From assembly GCF_036898465.1 (NCBI RefSeq), contig NZ_JARUMJ010000001.1:7688001-7752000 (forward strand): a stretch of DNA of 64,000 nucleotides, read 5' to 3'. Below are positions 56,577-64,000 of the stretch, one piece after another. Position 1 is the stretch's first letter, and the number at the start of each line of letters is the position of its first letter. The notes beneath the pieces were generated by a model. It had not been told where the DNA came from. It saw only the letters and a program-made list of their open reading frames with translations, and did not search any database. Source of the DNA: Streptomyces sp. B21-105. GTDB taxonomy: Bacteria > Actinomycetota > Actinomycetes > Streptomycetales > Streptomycetaceae. The translations under genes were made by a program, and so were the position numbers.

Positions 56577-59270
56577 TCACCGGCTGTCGCTGGTCTGCGT
56601 CTCGGGGAGTGCGGCTCGTCCGGCCTCCAAACGGGCGACCGGGACACGGAATGGCGAACAGGAGACGTAGTCCAGCCCCACGCCGTGGAAGAAGTGCACG
56701 GAATCCGGGTCACCGCCGTGCTCGCCGCAGACACCGATCTTCAGCCCGGGCCGGGCCGCACGGCCCTCGGCGACCGCGATCTCGACCAGGCGGCCCACAC
56801 CCTCGCGGTCGATGGTCTCGAACGGGGACGCCTTGAAGATGCCCTTGTCGAGGTAGGCGGAGAAGAAGGCCGCCTCGACGTCGTCGCGGGAGAAGCCCCA
56901 GGTGGTCTGGGTCAGGTCGTTGGTGCCGAAGGAGAAGAACTGTGCCTCCTCGGCGATCCGGCCCGCCGTCAGAGCAGCCCTCGGCAGCTCGATCATCGTG
57001 CCGACCGGGCACTCCACAGGGACACCGGTGGCCCTGCTGACCTCGGCCAGGACCTGCTCCACCTCCTCGCGCACAATCCGCAGTTCCTCGACCGTGTTGA
57101 TCAGCGGCACCATGATTTCCGCCTGCGGATTGCCCCCGGCGCGCTTGCGTTCGACAACCGCCTCGGCGATGGCCCGTACCTGCATGGCGACCAGGCCCGG
57201 TGCCACCAGGCCCAGGCGTACGCCGCGCAGGCCGAGCATCGGGTTCTCCTCGTGCATGCGGTTGACGGCGTCGAGCAGTTCGGAGTCGTGCTCGCTGGGT
57301 GGGTTGCCGTGGGCCTCGGCGGCGGCGAGGCGTACGGCGAGTTCGGTGCGGTCGGGCAGGAACTCGTGCAGGGGCGGGTCGAGGAGGCGGATGGTGACCG
57401 GCAGGCCGTCCATCGCCTCCAGGATGCCGACGAAGTCCTGCCGCTGGAGCGGCAGCAGCGCGTCGAAGGCCCGTTTGCGTTCGGCGTCGGTGCGGGCCAG
57501 GATCATCGCCTCGACCAGCTGGCGGCGGTCGCCGAGGAACATGTGCTCGGTGCGGCACAGTCCTATGCCCTGCGCGCCGAACCGGCGGGCGCGGGCGGCG
57601 TCCTCGGGGGTGTCGGCGTTGGCTCGCACACCCAACCGCCGTACGCCGTCGGCTTGTCGCATGGCGCGGGCCACGGCGTCGACCAGTCCGGCCGCTCGCT
57701 CACCCTGCCCGCCGGTCTCGAAGTACCGCATCACGATGGAGTCGACCAGCGCAGCCGCCCCGGGGTAGACCGCGCCTTCGGTGCCGTCGACGGAGATGAC
57801 CGTGCCCTCCTCGACGACGGTGCCGCCCACGCTGAAGCGACGGCCCTGCGGATCCACGGTGATTTCCTCGGCACCGCACACGCAGACCTTGCCCATGCCG
57901 CGGGCGACCACGGCCGCGTGGCTGGTCTTGCCGCCCCGGCTGGTCAGCACGGCCTGGGCGGCGACCATGCCGGGCAGGTCGTCGGGGGTGGTCTCCTGAC
58001 GTACGAGGACGACCTTCTCCCCGGCGGCGGCGCGCCGGACCGCCTCGACGGAGTCGAACACCGCGGCGCCGACGGCGGCACCCGGCGAGGCCGGGATGCC
58101 GTGCGCGAGCGCCTCACCGACGGCCGGGGTGTTGAAGCGGGGGAACATCAGCCGGGCCAGCCCGTCGCCGCTGACCCGTGCCAGGGCCTCGTCCGGGGTG
58201 ATCAGTTCCTCGTCGACGAGCTCCGCGGCGATGGCGAAGGCGGCCTCGGCGGTGCGCTTGCCGACCCGGGTCTGCAGCATCCACAGTCGGCCCCGCTCGA
58301 TGGTGAACTCGATGTCGCACAGGTCCCGGTAGTGAGTCTCCAACGTCCTTATGTGTTCGAGCAGTTGGGCGTACGACGTCGGATCCAGGTGCTCCAGGTC
58401 GGTCAGCGGGACGGTGTTGCGGATGCCCGCGACGACGTCCTCGCCCTGAGCGTTGGACAGGTAGTCGCCGTACACGCCTCGGGCGCCGGTGGCCGGGTCG
58501 CGGGTGAAGGCGACGCCGCTGCCGGAGTCGGGCCCGAGGTTGCCGAAGACCATGGTCTGTACATTGACCGCGGTGCCGAGGTCGTCGGGGATGTGTTCGC
58601 GGCGGCGGTAGAGGCGGGCGCGTTCGCCGTTCCAGGACTCGAAGACGGCCAGGACCGCTCGGCGCAGCTGCTCGGCAGGGGACTGCGGGAAGTACTCGCC
58701 CGTCTCCTGACGGATCAGCTCCTTGGAGATCTCGACGAGCCCGGCCAGATCGGCCGCGTCAAGGCTTAGATCGTCCGGCGCGCCCCGGGCCTCCTTGAGG
58801 CGGGTCATGGCGTCTTCGAACAGTGCACTGCCGACGCCCATGACGGTGCTGCCGAACATCTGCACGAGGCGGCGGTAGGAGTCCCAGGCGAAGCGTTCGT
58901 TCCCGGAGGACTTCGCCAGCCCGAGCACGGACTCGTCGTTGAGACCGATGTCCAGGATCGTCTCCATCATGCCGGGCATGGAGAACCGGGCCCCGGAGCG
59001 GACGGACAGCAGCAGCGGGTCGTCCGGCTGGCCCAGCCGCCGTCCGGCCGCCTCCTCCAAGGCCGTCAGATGATCGGAGATCGCGCGGGCCAGGCTGTCC
59101 GGCTCGGTGCCGGTGGCCAGGAAGGAGCGGCAGGCTTCGGTGGTGACGGTGAACCCGGGCGGCACCGGCAGGCCCATCCGGGTCATCTCGGCCAGGTTGG
59201 CGCCCTTGCCGCCGAGCAGGTCGGCCATGTCACGGCCGCCCGCGGCGAAGTCGTACACGTAACGGACCAT
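56577..59270 (-). CDS. ppdK: Pyruvate, phosphate dikinase
   Basis: This 897-aa protein interconverts PEP + AMP + PPi and pyruvate + ATP + Pi. It has an N-terminal ATP-grasp domain (GGKGANLAEMTRMGLPVPPG), the swivelling phospho-His in GGKTSHAAVVARGMGK, and a PEP barrel with GLCRTEHMF and the catalytic Cys in GVCGEHGGDP. In the glycolytic direction it gives two ATP equivalents per PEP by using PPi, useful in fermentation. It lies 112 bases after adh and before ptsI. Confidence 0.95.
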   Translation of the reverse strand: MVRYVYDFAAGGRDMADLLGGKGANLAEMTRMGLPVPPGFTVTTEACRSFLATGTEPDSLARAISDHLTALEEAAGRRLGQPDDPLLLSVRSGARFSMPGMMETILDIGLNDESVLGLAKSSGNERFAWDSYRRLVQMFGSTVMGVGSALFEDAMTRLKEARGAPDDLSLDAADLAGLVEISKELIRQETGEYFPQSPAEQLRRAVLAVFESWNGERARLYRRREHIPDDLGTAVNVQTMVFGNLGPDSGSGVAFTRDPATGARGVYGDYLSNAQGEDVVAGIRNTVPLTDLEHLDPTSYAQLLEHIRTLETHYRDLCDIEFTIERGRLWMLQTRVGKRTAEAAFAIAAELVDEELITPDEALARVSGDGLARLMFPRFNTPAVGEALAHGIPASPGAAVGAAVFDSVEAVRRAAAGEKVVLVRQETTPDDLPGMVAAQAVLTSRGGKTSHAAVVARGMGKVCVCGAEEITVDPQGRRFSVGGTVVEEGTVISVDGTEGAVYPGAAALVDSIVMRYFETGGQGERAAGLVDAVARAMRQADGVRRLGVRANADTPEDAARARRFGAQGIGLCRTEHMFLGDRRQLVEAMILARTDAERKRAFDALLPLQRQDFVGILEAMDGLPVTIRLLDPPLHEFLPDRTELAVRLAAAEAHGNPPSEHDSELLDAVNRMHEENPMLGLRGVRLGLVAPGLVAMQVRAIAEAVVERKRAGGNPQAEIMVPLINTVEELRIVREEVEQVLAEVSRATGVPVECPVGTMIELPRAALTAGRIAEEAQFFSFGTNDLTQTTWGFSRDDVEAAFFSAYLDKGIFKASPFETIDREGVGRLVEIAVAEGRAARPGLKIGVCGEHGGDPDSVHFFHGVGLDYVSCSPFRVPVARLEAGRAALPETQTSDSR

Positions 59271-59382
59271 GACGGTGTGCCCTTTCAGCCTGCTGTCCCG
59301 TGGGAAGTTGTGGGGCCCGGTCGTGTCCGCCGGGCGTCGTGGCCGGTCGGCGTACGACGTGCGGCGGACCCGCGCGGGTGTT

Positions 59383-60393
59383 TCACATCTCGAAGACGAT
59401 GCGTGCCTTGATCTGACCGTTGAGGACTTCGGCGATGGAGTCGTTGACGGTCTCCAGCGGCCGGGTTTCGTAGATCACCTTGGTGCGTCCGGCGGCGTGC
59501 AGCTGGAACACCTCGTCCAGGTCCTGGCGGGTGCCGACGATCGAGCCGATGACGGAGGTGCCGTTGAGCACGGTGTCGAAGATCGGCACCTGAATGGTTC
59601 CGCCGGCGGGCAGGGCGACCATGACCAACTTGCCGCCGCGCCGCAGTCCGCCGTAGACGGACGCGAACGCCTGCTCGTTGACGGCCAGCGCGATGGCCGC
59701 GTGGGCGCCCCCGTGCTGCTTGAGCACCTCGGCCGGGTCCTCCTTGCGGGCATCGATGAGAATGTCCGCGCCGAGCTCCCGGGCGAGTTCGAGCTTCTCG
59801 TCGGTGACGTCGATCGCGGCGACGGTCGCCCCGGCGATCTTCGCGTACTGCACGGCGAGGTGTCCGAGACCGCCGACACCGGAGATCGCCACCAGCTGGG
59901 TCGGGCGGACGCCGGCAACCTTGAGCGCCTTGTACGTCGTGACGCCGGCGCAGGTCAGCGGGGCGGCGTCGCGCGGGTCGATGCCGTCGGGGACCACAGC
60001 GGCGAAGTCCGCGGGGGCGAGCATCTTCTCGGCGTAGCCGCCGTCCACGCTGTAGCCGGTGTTCTGCTGCTGCTCGCACAGTGTCTCCCAGCCGGACAGG
60101 CAGTGCTCGCACCGCCCGCAGGCCCAGCCCAGCCAGGGGACGGCCACCCGCTGCCCGACCTCCAGATGAGTCACCCCGTCTCCGAGCGCCTCGACGATGC
60201 CGACGCCCTCGTGACCGGGGATGAATGGCGGGGTCGGCTTGACCGGCCAGTCGCCGTGGGCGGCGTGGATGTCGGTGTGGCACAGCCCGGACGCCTCCAG
60301 CCGGATGCGGATCTGGCCGGGGCCGGGCTGCGGGTCCGGGCGCTCCTCGATCACCAGCGGCTGGCCGAAGGACCGGACGACTGCTGCCTTCAT
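59383..60393 (-). CDS. adhP: Zinc-dependent alcohol dehydrogenase
   Basis: This 336-aa MDR protein has catalytic zinc ligands in GLCHTD and GHEGVG, four structural Cys in CGRCEHCLSGWETLC and the NAD fold GVGGLGHLAVQYAK. It resembles AdhP-type ethanol dehydrogenases. With AdhE it would set the ethanol/acetaldehyde balance. A box lies 92 bases upstream. It is probably first in adh-ppdK-ptsI. Confidence 0.92.
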   Translation of the reverse strand: MKAAVVRSFGQPLVIEERPDPQPGPGQIRIRLEASGLCHTDIHAAHGDWPVKPTPPFIPGHEGVGIVEALGDGVTHLEVGQRVAVPWLGWACGRCEHCLSGWETLCEQQQNTGYSVDGGYAEKMLAPADFAAVVPDGIDPRDAAPLTCAGVTTYKALKVAGVRPTQLVAISGVGGLGHLAVQYAKIAGATVAAIDVTDEKLELARELGADILIDARKEDPAEVLKQHGGAHAAIALAVNEQAFASVYGGLRRGGKLVMVALPAGGTIQVPIFDTVLNGTSVIGSIVGTRQDLDEVFQLHAAGRTKVIYETRPLETVNDSIAEVLNGQIKARIVFEM

Positions 60394-60484
60394 TTTGATG
60401 CTCCTCGGTTCTGTCTGTTCGGTGCGGTTCCAGCGTCGAACGGGCCCCGACGCGGCGGGCAGGTCCTGGACGTCCTCGCGTGTG

Positions 60485-60498
60485 GGGCCCCTCGGCCC
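60485..60498. promoter_or_regulatory. DevR-like box upstream of adh
   Basis: GGGCCC-CT-CGGCCC has one mismatch, 92 bases before the start. Confidence 0.65.
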
Positions 60499-60520
60499 TC
60501 AACCGTGCGGAAACCGGCCC

Positions 60521-61394
60521 TCAGCCGTGCGGGACGACGGCGACCGGGGCGACGGCGTGGTGCAGGACGGCATGGGCGACCGGCCCGATGCGCATACCGA
60601 GAGCGGGCCGGTGCACCCTGCGGCCGACCACTACGAGTCCGGCCTGCGCGGCGGCCTGCAGTACGACTCCGGACGCACGGGCGAGATCGACCGTGCAGGC
60701 GACCGGGACCTGCGGGTACTTCTCCCGCCACGGCCTGAGGGCGTCGGACAGTGCCTCCTCCGCCTGACCCGTGATACCGCCATCCTGGCTGGCCGGCTGC
60801 CCCACAGCGGGGCCGTATCCGTACAGCGGCGGCAGACTCGGCGCGTGCACAGCGCGCAGCGCGGTTCTGCGGGCGGCGGCCGTCTCGAAGGCGAACTCCA
60901 GCAGCGGCCCGGCCGGGCCGTCGAGGTCGTCGAGCCCGACCACGACATCTCCACCGTCGTGCTTGGCGGCCGAGCGGGCGTTCGCCCGCACCATGACCAC
61001 CGGGCCGTTCGCCCGAGCCAGCACCTGCTGCCCCACGGAACCGAGCAGGAACCCTGCGATGGCGCCGTGACCGCTGGAGCCCAGCACCAGCATCTGGGCC
61101 TTCTCAGCCTGGCCCAGCAGCACCCCGGCCGCGGTGTCGGATATCTGACTCGGTGCTGACCGTCAGTTCCGGATGCCGCCCGCGCAGCTCCTCCTCGGCC
61201 TCCCGCAGTATGCGCAGTGCCCAGTGCTTCTGCGTGTCCAGATCCTGTGCGACGGGCACGTCGTGCGGCTGCCGGATCCGGGCATGCACCAGATGCAGCG
61301 GCAGATCGCGGCGCTGTGTCTCGCGGGCTGCCCAGTCAGCGGCGGCGACGCTTTCGGGGGAGCCGCCCAGGCCGACGGTGATGGGGCGAATCAT
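60521..61394 (-). pseudogene. Tandem universal stress protein (UspA), copy 5, frameshifted
   Basis: The N-terminal frame reads ITVGLGGSPESVAAADWAAR and breaks near 61,148 after ELTVSTE. The next frame continues ISDTAAGVLLGQAEKAQ with the ATP loop GSSGHGAIAGFLLGSVG, then a second domain. Removing one base restores a two-domain USP of about 290 aa. It is a recent pseudogene or a read error. The Asp of VGVDGS is Gly here. Confidence 0.8.
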
Positions 61395-61629
61395 GGGAAG
61401 CGACCTCCGGATACGGGACCAGCGGGCCGCGGACGATGGCGTCGGCCCATGTCCCGAGCCTTACGAGGGGGCGGCCGCGGTTCCAGGAGCCGATGGTCCC
61501 GACTCGGACGGCATGGTCCCCAATGGTGAAGAAGGCACACCCGGGTCACCTCGGCGTTCGGCACCGGCCGGCGCCGGGTAGGCGATCAAAACCGGTACGC
61601 GGGGGAATGCGGGAACAGCGGAGCGAAAA

Positions 61630-61643
61630 GGGCCGGTCGGCCC
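61630..61643. promoter_or_regulatory. DevR-like box 1 of tandem pair upstream of devR (exact consensus)
   Basis: GGGCCG-GT-CGGCCC is an exact copy that directly abuts the next box. It lies 107 bases before devR in the 355-base gap 61,395-61,749, which otherwise has no gene. Confidence 0.75.
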
Positions 61644-61657
61644 TGGCCGTTCGGCCC
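61644..61657. promoter_or_regulatory. DevR-like box 2 of tandem pair upstream of devR
   Basis: TGGCCG-TT-CGGCCC has one mismatch and follows box 1 with no gap, 93 bases before devR. Abutting boxes suggest cooperative binding and autoregulation. Confidence 0.7.
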
Positions 61658-61749
61658 GGAATCGCGCAAGATCTGTGACAGGGAAGGACCGGTCCCGCCC
61701 ATCCGGCGGTTCCGTGCCGGAGAATGACGACACAGGACAGGAGCCGTCG

Positions 61750-62442
61750 ATGGCGGACAGCGAGCGACCCGGACCAGACAACCCGATCCGGGTCTTCCTG
61801 CTGGACGACCACGAGGTGGTACGCCGGGGGGTACACGACCTGCTGAACGACGAACCGGACATCACCGTGATCGGCGAGGCCGCGAACGTGGAGCAGGCAC
61901 TGGTCCGCGTCCCCGCGCTGCGCCCGCAGGTGGCCGTGCTCGACGTGCGCCTGCCCGACGGCGACGGAGTGACCGTCTGCCGGGAGCTGCGCTCCCAGAT
62001 GCCGGAGCTGGCCTGCCTGATGCTCACCTCCTTCGACGATGAGGAGGCCCTGCTCGACTCGATCATGGCCGGCGCCTCCGGATACGTGCTGAAGCAGATC
62101 CAGGGCTCCGACCTGGTCTCGGCTGTGCGCACAGTGGCCGCGGGCCAGTCTCTGCTCGACCCGAGCGCCACCACCCGGCTGATGGCCCGGCTGCGCAAGG
62201 ACCAGCAGCCCGAGGAGGAGCCGGACGCCCTGCCGGGGCTCACCACCCGCGAGCGGGAGATCCTGGCCCTGATCGGCGAGGGCCTGACCAACCGCCAGAT
62301 CGGTCAGCGGCTCTACCTCGCCGAGAAGACCGTCAAGAACCACATCTCCCGCCTGCTCGCCAAGCTTGGTGTGGAGCGGCGCATCCAGGCGGCGGTCATT
62401 GCCACGCAGGCCCAGGACCGGCTGCGGCACGAAGGGCGCTGA
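61750..62442 (+). CDS. devR: DevR/DosR-like NarL-family response regulator
   Basis: This 230-aa protein has a receiver domain (about 13-130) with [11 protein letters not shown], phospho-acceptor Asp65 in [12 protein letters not shown] and [11 protein letters not shown] LuxR-type HTH follows (about 165-225) with [18 protein letters not shown] and [17 protein letters not shown]. The match to M. tuberculosis DosR is unusually close across both domains, including the recognition helix KTVKN. OsdR of S. coelicolor is the known Streptomyces counterpart. ATG 61,750 follows AGGAG. No histidine kinase is next to it, so the partner is elsewhere. Confidence 0.92.
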   Translation: MADSERPGPDNPIRVFLLDDHEVVRRGVHDLLNDEPDITVIGEAANVEQALVRVPALRPQVAVLDVRLPDGDGVTVCRELRSQMPELACLMLTSFDDEEALLDSIMAGASGYVLKQIQGSDLVSAVRTVAAGQSLLDPSATTRLMARLRKDQQPEEEPDALPGLTTREREILALIGEGLTNRQIGQRLYLAEKTVKNHISRLLAKLGVERRIQAAVIATQAQDRLRHEGR

Positions 62443-62470
62443 GCCTCCACTCGCAGCCGAAAAGCCCGCA

Positions 62471-62484
62471 GGGCCGAACGTCCC
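62471..62484. promoter_or_regulatory. DevR-like box upstream of gap
   Basis: GGGCCG-AA-CGTCCC has one mismatch, 104 bases before gap and 29 bases after the devR stop. Confidence 0.65.
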
Positions 62485-62587
62485 TCACCTGACCCCCGTG
62501 CGGCCCAAGCCGAACCCCCTCCCCGGCCGCCAGGCTGGCAGCGCACCCGGACACCGCCGGGCGCCACTGAGCGGGAGGGCGACGGAC

Positions 62588-63616
62588 ATGACCGTGCGCG
62601 TGGGCATCAACGGCTTCGGCCGCATCGGACGGAACTATCTGCGCTGCGTGCTGGAGCGCGCGGAGAGCGGTACCGGCGCACCGGTCGAGGTCGTGGCGAT
62701 CAACGACCTCACCTCGCCGGACGCACTGGCCCATCTGCTGGCGTACGACTCGACGTATGGCCGCCTCGCCCGCACTGTCGAACACGACGACACTTCGATC
62801 ACCGTCGACGGCCACCGCATCGCCGTGACCGCCGAGCGTGACCCGGCCGAGCTGGACTGGGGACACCTCGGTGTGGACGTGGTCATCGAGTCGACCGGCC
62901 GCTTCCGCACCCGTGAGCAGGCCGGTCTGCACCTGAAGGCGGGCGCCCGCAAGGTACTGCTCTCCGTGCCGGGCAAGGGAGTTGACGCCACGATCGTGAT
63001 GGGCGTCAATGAGGCCACGTACGTCCCGGAAAGCGACCACGTGGTCTCCAACGCCTCGTGCACCACCAACTGCGTGGCGCCCATGGTGAAGGTGCTCGAC
63101 GAGCACTTCGGCCTGGTCAAGGGCCTGATGACCACCATCCACGGCTACACCAACGACCAGGTGGTCCTCGACGGCCCGCACAAGGACCTGCGCCGCGGTC
63201 GCAGCGCCGCCGTCAACATCATCCCCACGTCCACCGGCGCTGCCCGCGCGGTCGGCCTGGTCCTGCCGGAGCTGACCGGGACCTTGGACGGCATCGCCGT
63301 CCGCGTGCCGGTCGAGGACGGCTCGCTGACCGACCTGAGCGTGGTTCTGGAGCGGCCCGTGACTGCGGACGAGGTCAACGCCGCGTTCCGGGAGGCCGCC
63401 GACGGGCCGCTGAAGGGCATCCTGCGCGTCTCGGACGCCCCAATCGTCTCCCGCGACGTCGTCGGCGACCCCGCCTCGTGCGTCCTGGACGCCCCGCTGA
63501 CGCAGGCGCACGGCGATCTGGTCAAGGTCTTCGGCTGGTACGACAACGAGTGGGGCTACACGAACCGACTGCTCGACCTCACCGAGTACGTCGCCGCACG
63601 CCTCCCTCGGATCTGA
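62588..63616 (+). CDS. gap: Glyceraldehyde-3-phosphate dehydrogenase
   Basis: This 342-aa protein has the NAD fold INGFGRIGRNYLR, catalytic Cys158 in SNASCTTNC, the phosphate loop STGAARAVGLVLPEL and the tail WYDNEWGYTNRL. Asp after AIN (AINDL) fits NAD rather than NADP use. It is probably a hypoxia-induced second copy that keeps glycolysis running. ATG 62,588 lies after GGGAGGGCGACG. Confidence 0.95.
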   Translation: MTVRVGINGFGRIGRNYLRCVLERAESGTGAPVEVVAINDLTSPDALAHLLAYDSTYGRLARTVEHDDTSITVDGHRIAVTAERDPAELDWGHLGVDVVIESTGRFRTREQAGLHLKAGARKVLLSVPGKGVDATIVMGVNEATYVPESDHVVSNASCTTNCVAPMVKVLDEHFGLVKGLMTTIHGYTNDQVVLDGPHKDLRRGRSAAVNIIPTSTGAARAVGLVLPELTGTLDGIAVRVPVEDGSLTDLSVVLERPVTADEVNAAFREAADGPLKGILRVSDAPIVSRDVVGDPASCVLDAPLTQAHGDLVKVFGWYDNEWGYTNRLLDLTEYVAARLPRI

Positions 63617-64000
63617 CAGAGGAAGACTGAGGCACGACGGGTGACCGCCGACCGAGTCCGGCATCCGGATCGGCGGGGCCTTACCACCGCATCGTGACAC
63701 TCGGACGTCCTGCGGCGTGTTCGTCTTTGTCTCCTCCACGGCATATGCGGGCCGGCAACCGGCAAACAAGCAACCCCGGGATCCAGCCCGCCCCGGCAGC
63801 CGTCCCGGAGATCGCCTTCCGGCTGCCAGAGCACGGCCTGACCGCAGGCGGCCGGTGCCGGTCGAGCAGGATGGACGGCATGAAGTCGGAATTCGACGAC
63901 CACAGCGGCCTCTCGCACCCGGACGGGAATCCCCCCGGGCAACACATCGTCCGCCTTCCCCACGGGCGGGTCGCACACAGCACAGGACACCAGTCGACCC
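63617..64000. other. Right edge, no firm gene
   Basis: Most of this stretch shows no supported gene. A frame from ATG 63,880 (MKSEFDDHSGLSHPDG) runs open to the window edge and could be the start of a gene, but 40 codons are too few to judge. Confidence 0.3.

Noticed and set aside
55545..58769. 1,074-codon plus-strand open frame over ptsI and ppdK
   Set aside because: It lies opposite two genes with full catalytic motifs and has a composition typical of antisense GC-rich frames.
59314..59327. DevR-like box upstream of ppdK (GGCCCGGTCGTGTC)
   Set aside because: Only the left arm fits; three mismatches in the right arm. PPDK is more simply explained as co-transcribed with adh.

Overview
The window is high-GC DNA with GTG/TTG starts and dense overlapping operons. 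The proteins look like those of Streptomyces or a close relative (PhzG, adenosine kinase, DevR-like regulator, CBS-BON and universal stress proteins). There are no tRNA, rRNA or CRISPR features. All calls come from reading the sequence and translations by eye; no database search was run.

Region 1 (1-8.2 kb) is the right flank of a phenazine-type biosynthetic cluster. It holds the 3' end of phzF, then phzG, a flavin reductase and a WrbA-type quinone reductase. A precursor and cofactor cassette follows: metK, adenosine kinase and metF (S-adenosylmethionine supply and recycling), then aroC and aroK (chorismate supply). Stops and starts overlap repeatedly. A VOC-fold protein and an MgtE magnesium channel (8.46-9.8 kb) follow.

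Region 2 (9.8-23.4 kb) is a mobile-element scrapyard. It holds IS3, IS630 and IS21 remnants, complete IS110 and ISL3 transposases, an 84-bp repeat, a frameshifted secreted peptidase and a truncated enol-lactonase. Among them is one large intact gene (14,778-19,166, minus strand, 1,462 aa). It has an N-terminal STAND/NACHT-like P-loop NTPase, a long helical middle and a C-terminal PD-(D/E)XK-like nuclease. It is the best candidate here for an undescribed defence system.

Region 3 (23.4-63.6 kb) is a hypoxia/dormancy island. Stress genes: oleate hydratase, an HPF-like ribosome factor, flavohaemoglobin, SulP transporter, five universal stress protein genes, PPK2, three CBS-BON proteins and a cyclic-nucleotide-binding protein. 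Fermentative energy genes: GNAT/acyl-CoA synthetase (ADP-forming), carbamate kinase, phosphoketolase, pyruvate formate-lyase with its activase, AdhE, an extra PTS enzyme I, PPDK, zinc alcohol dehydrogenase and GAPDH. At 61.75 kb lies a close relative of mycobacterial DevR/DosR (OsdR in Streptomyces coelicolor). A palindrome GGGCCG-NN-CGGCCC, with the spacing of the DosR box, occurs about 21 times upstream of these genes. Two copies abut in front of the regulator itself. I read the island as one regulon giving an aerobe fermentation, substrate-level ATP, NO defence and ribosome hibernation when oxygen falls.
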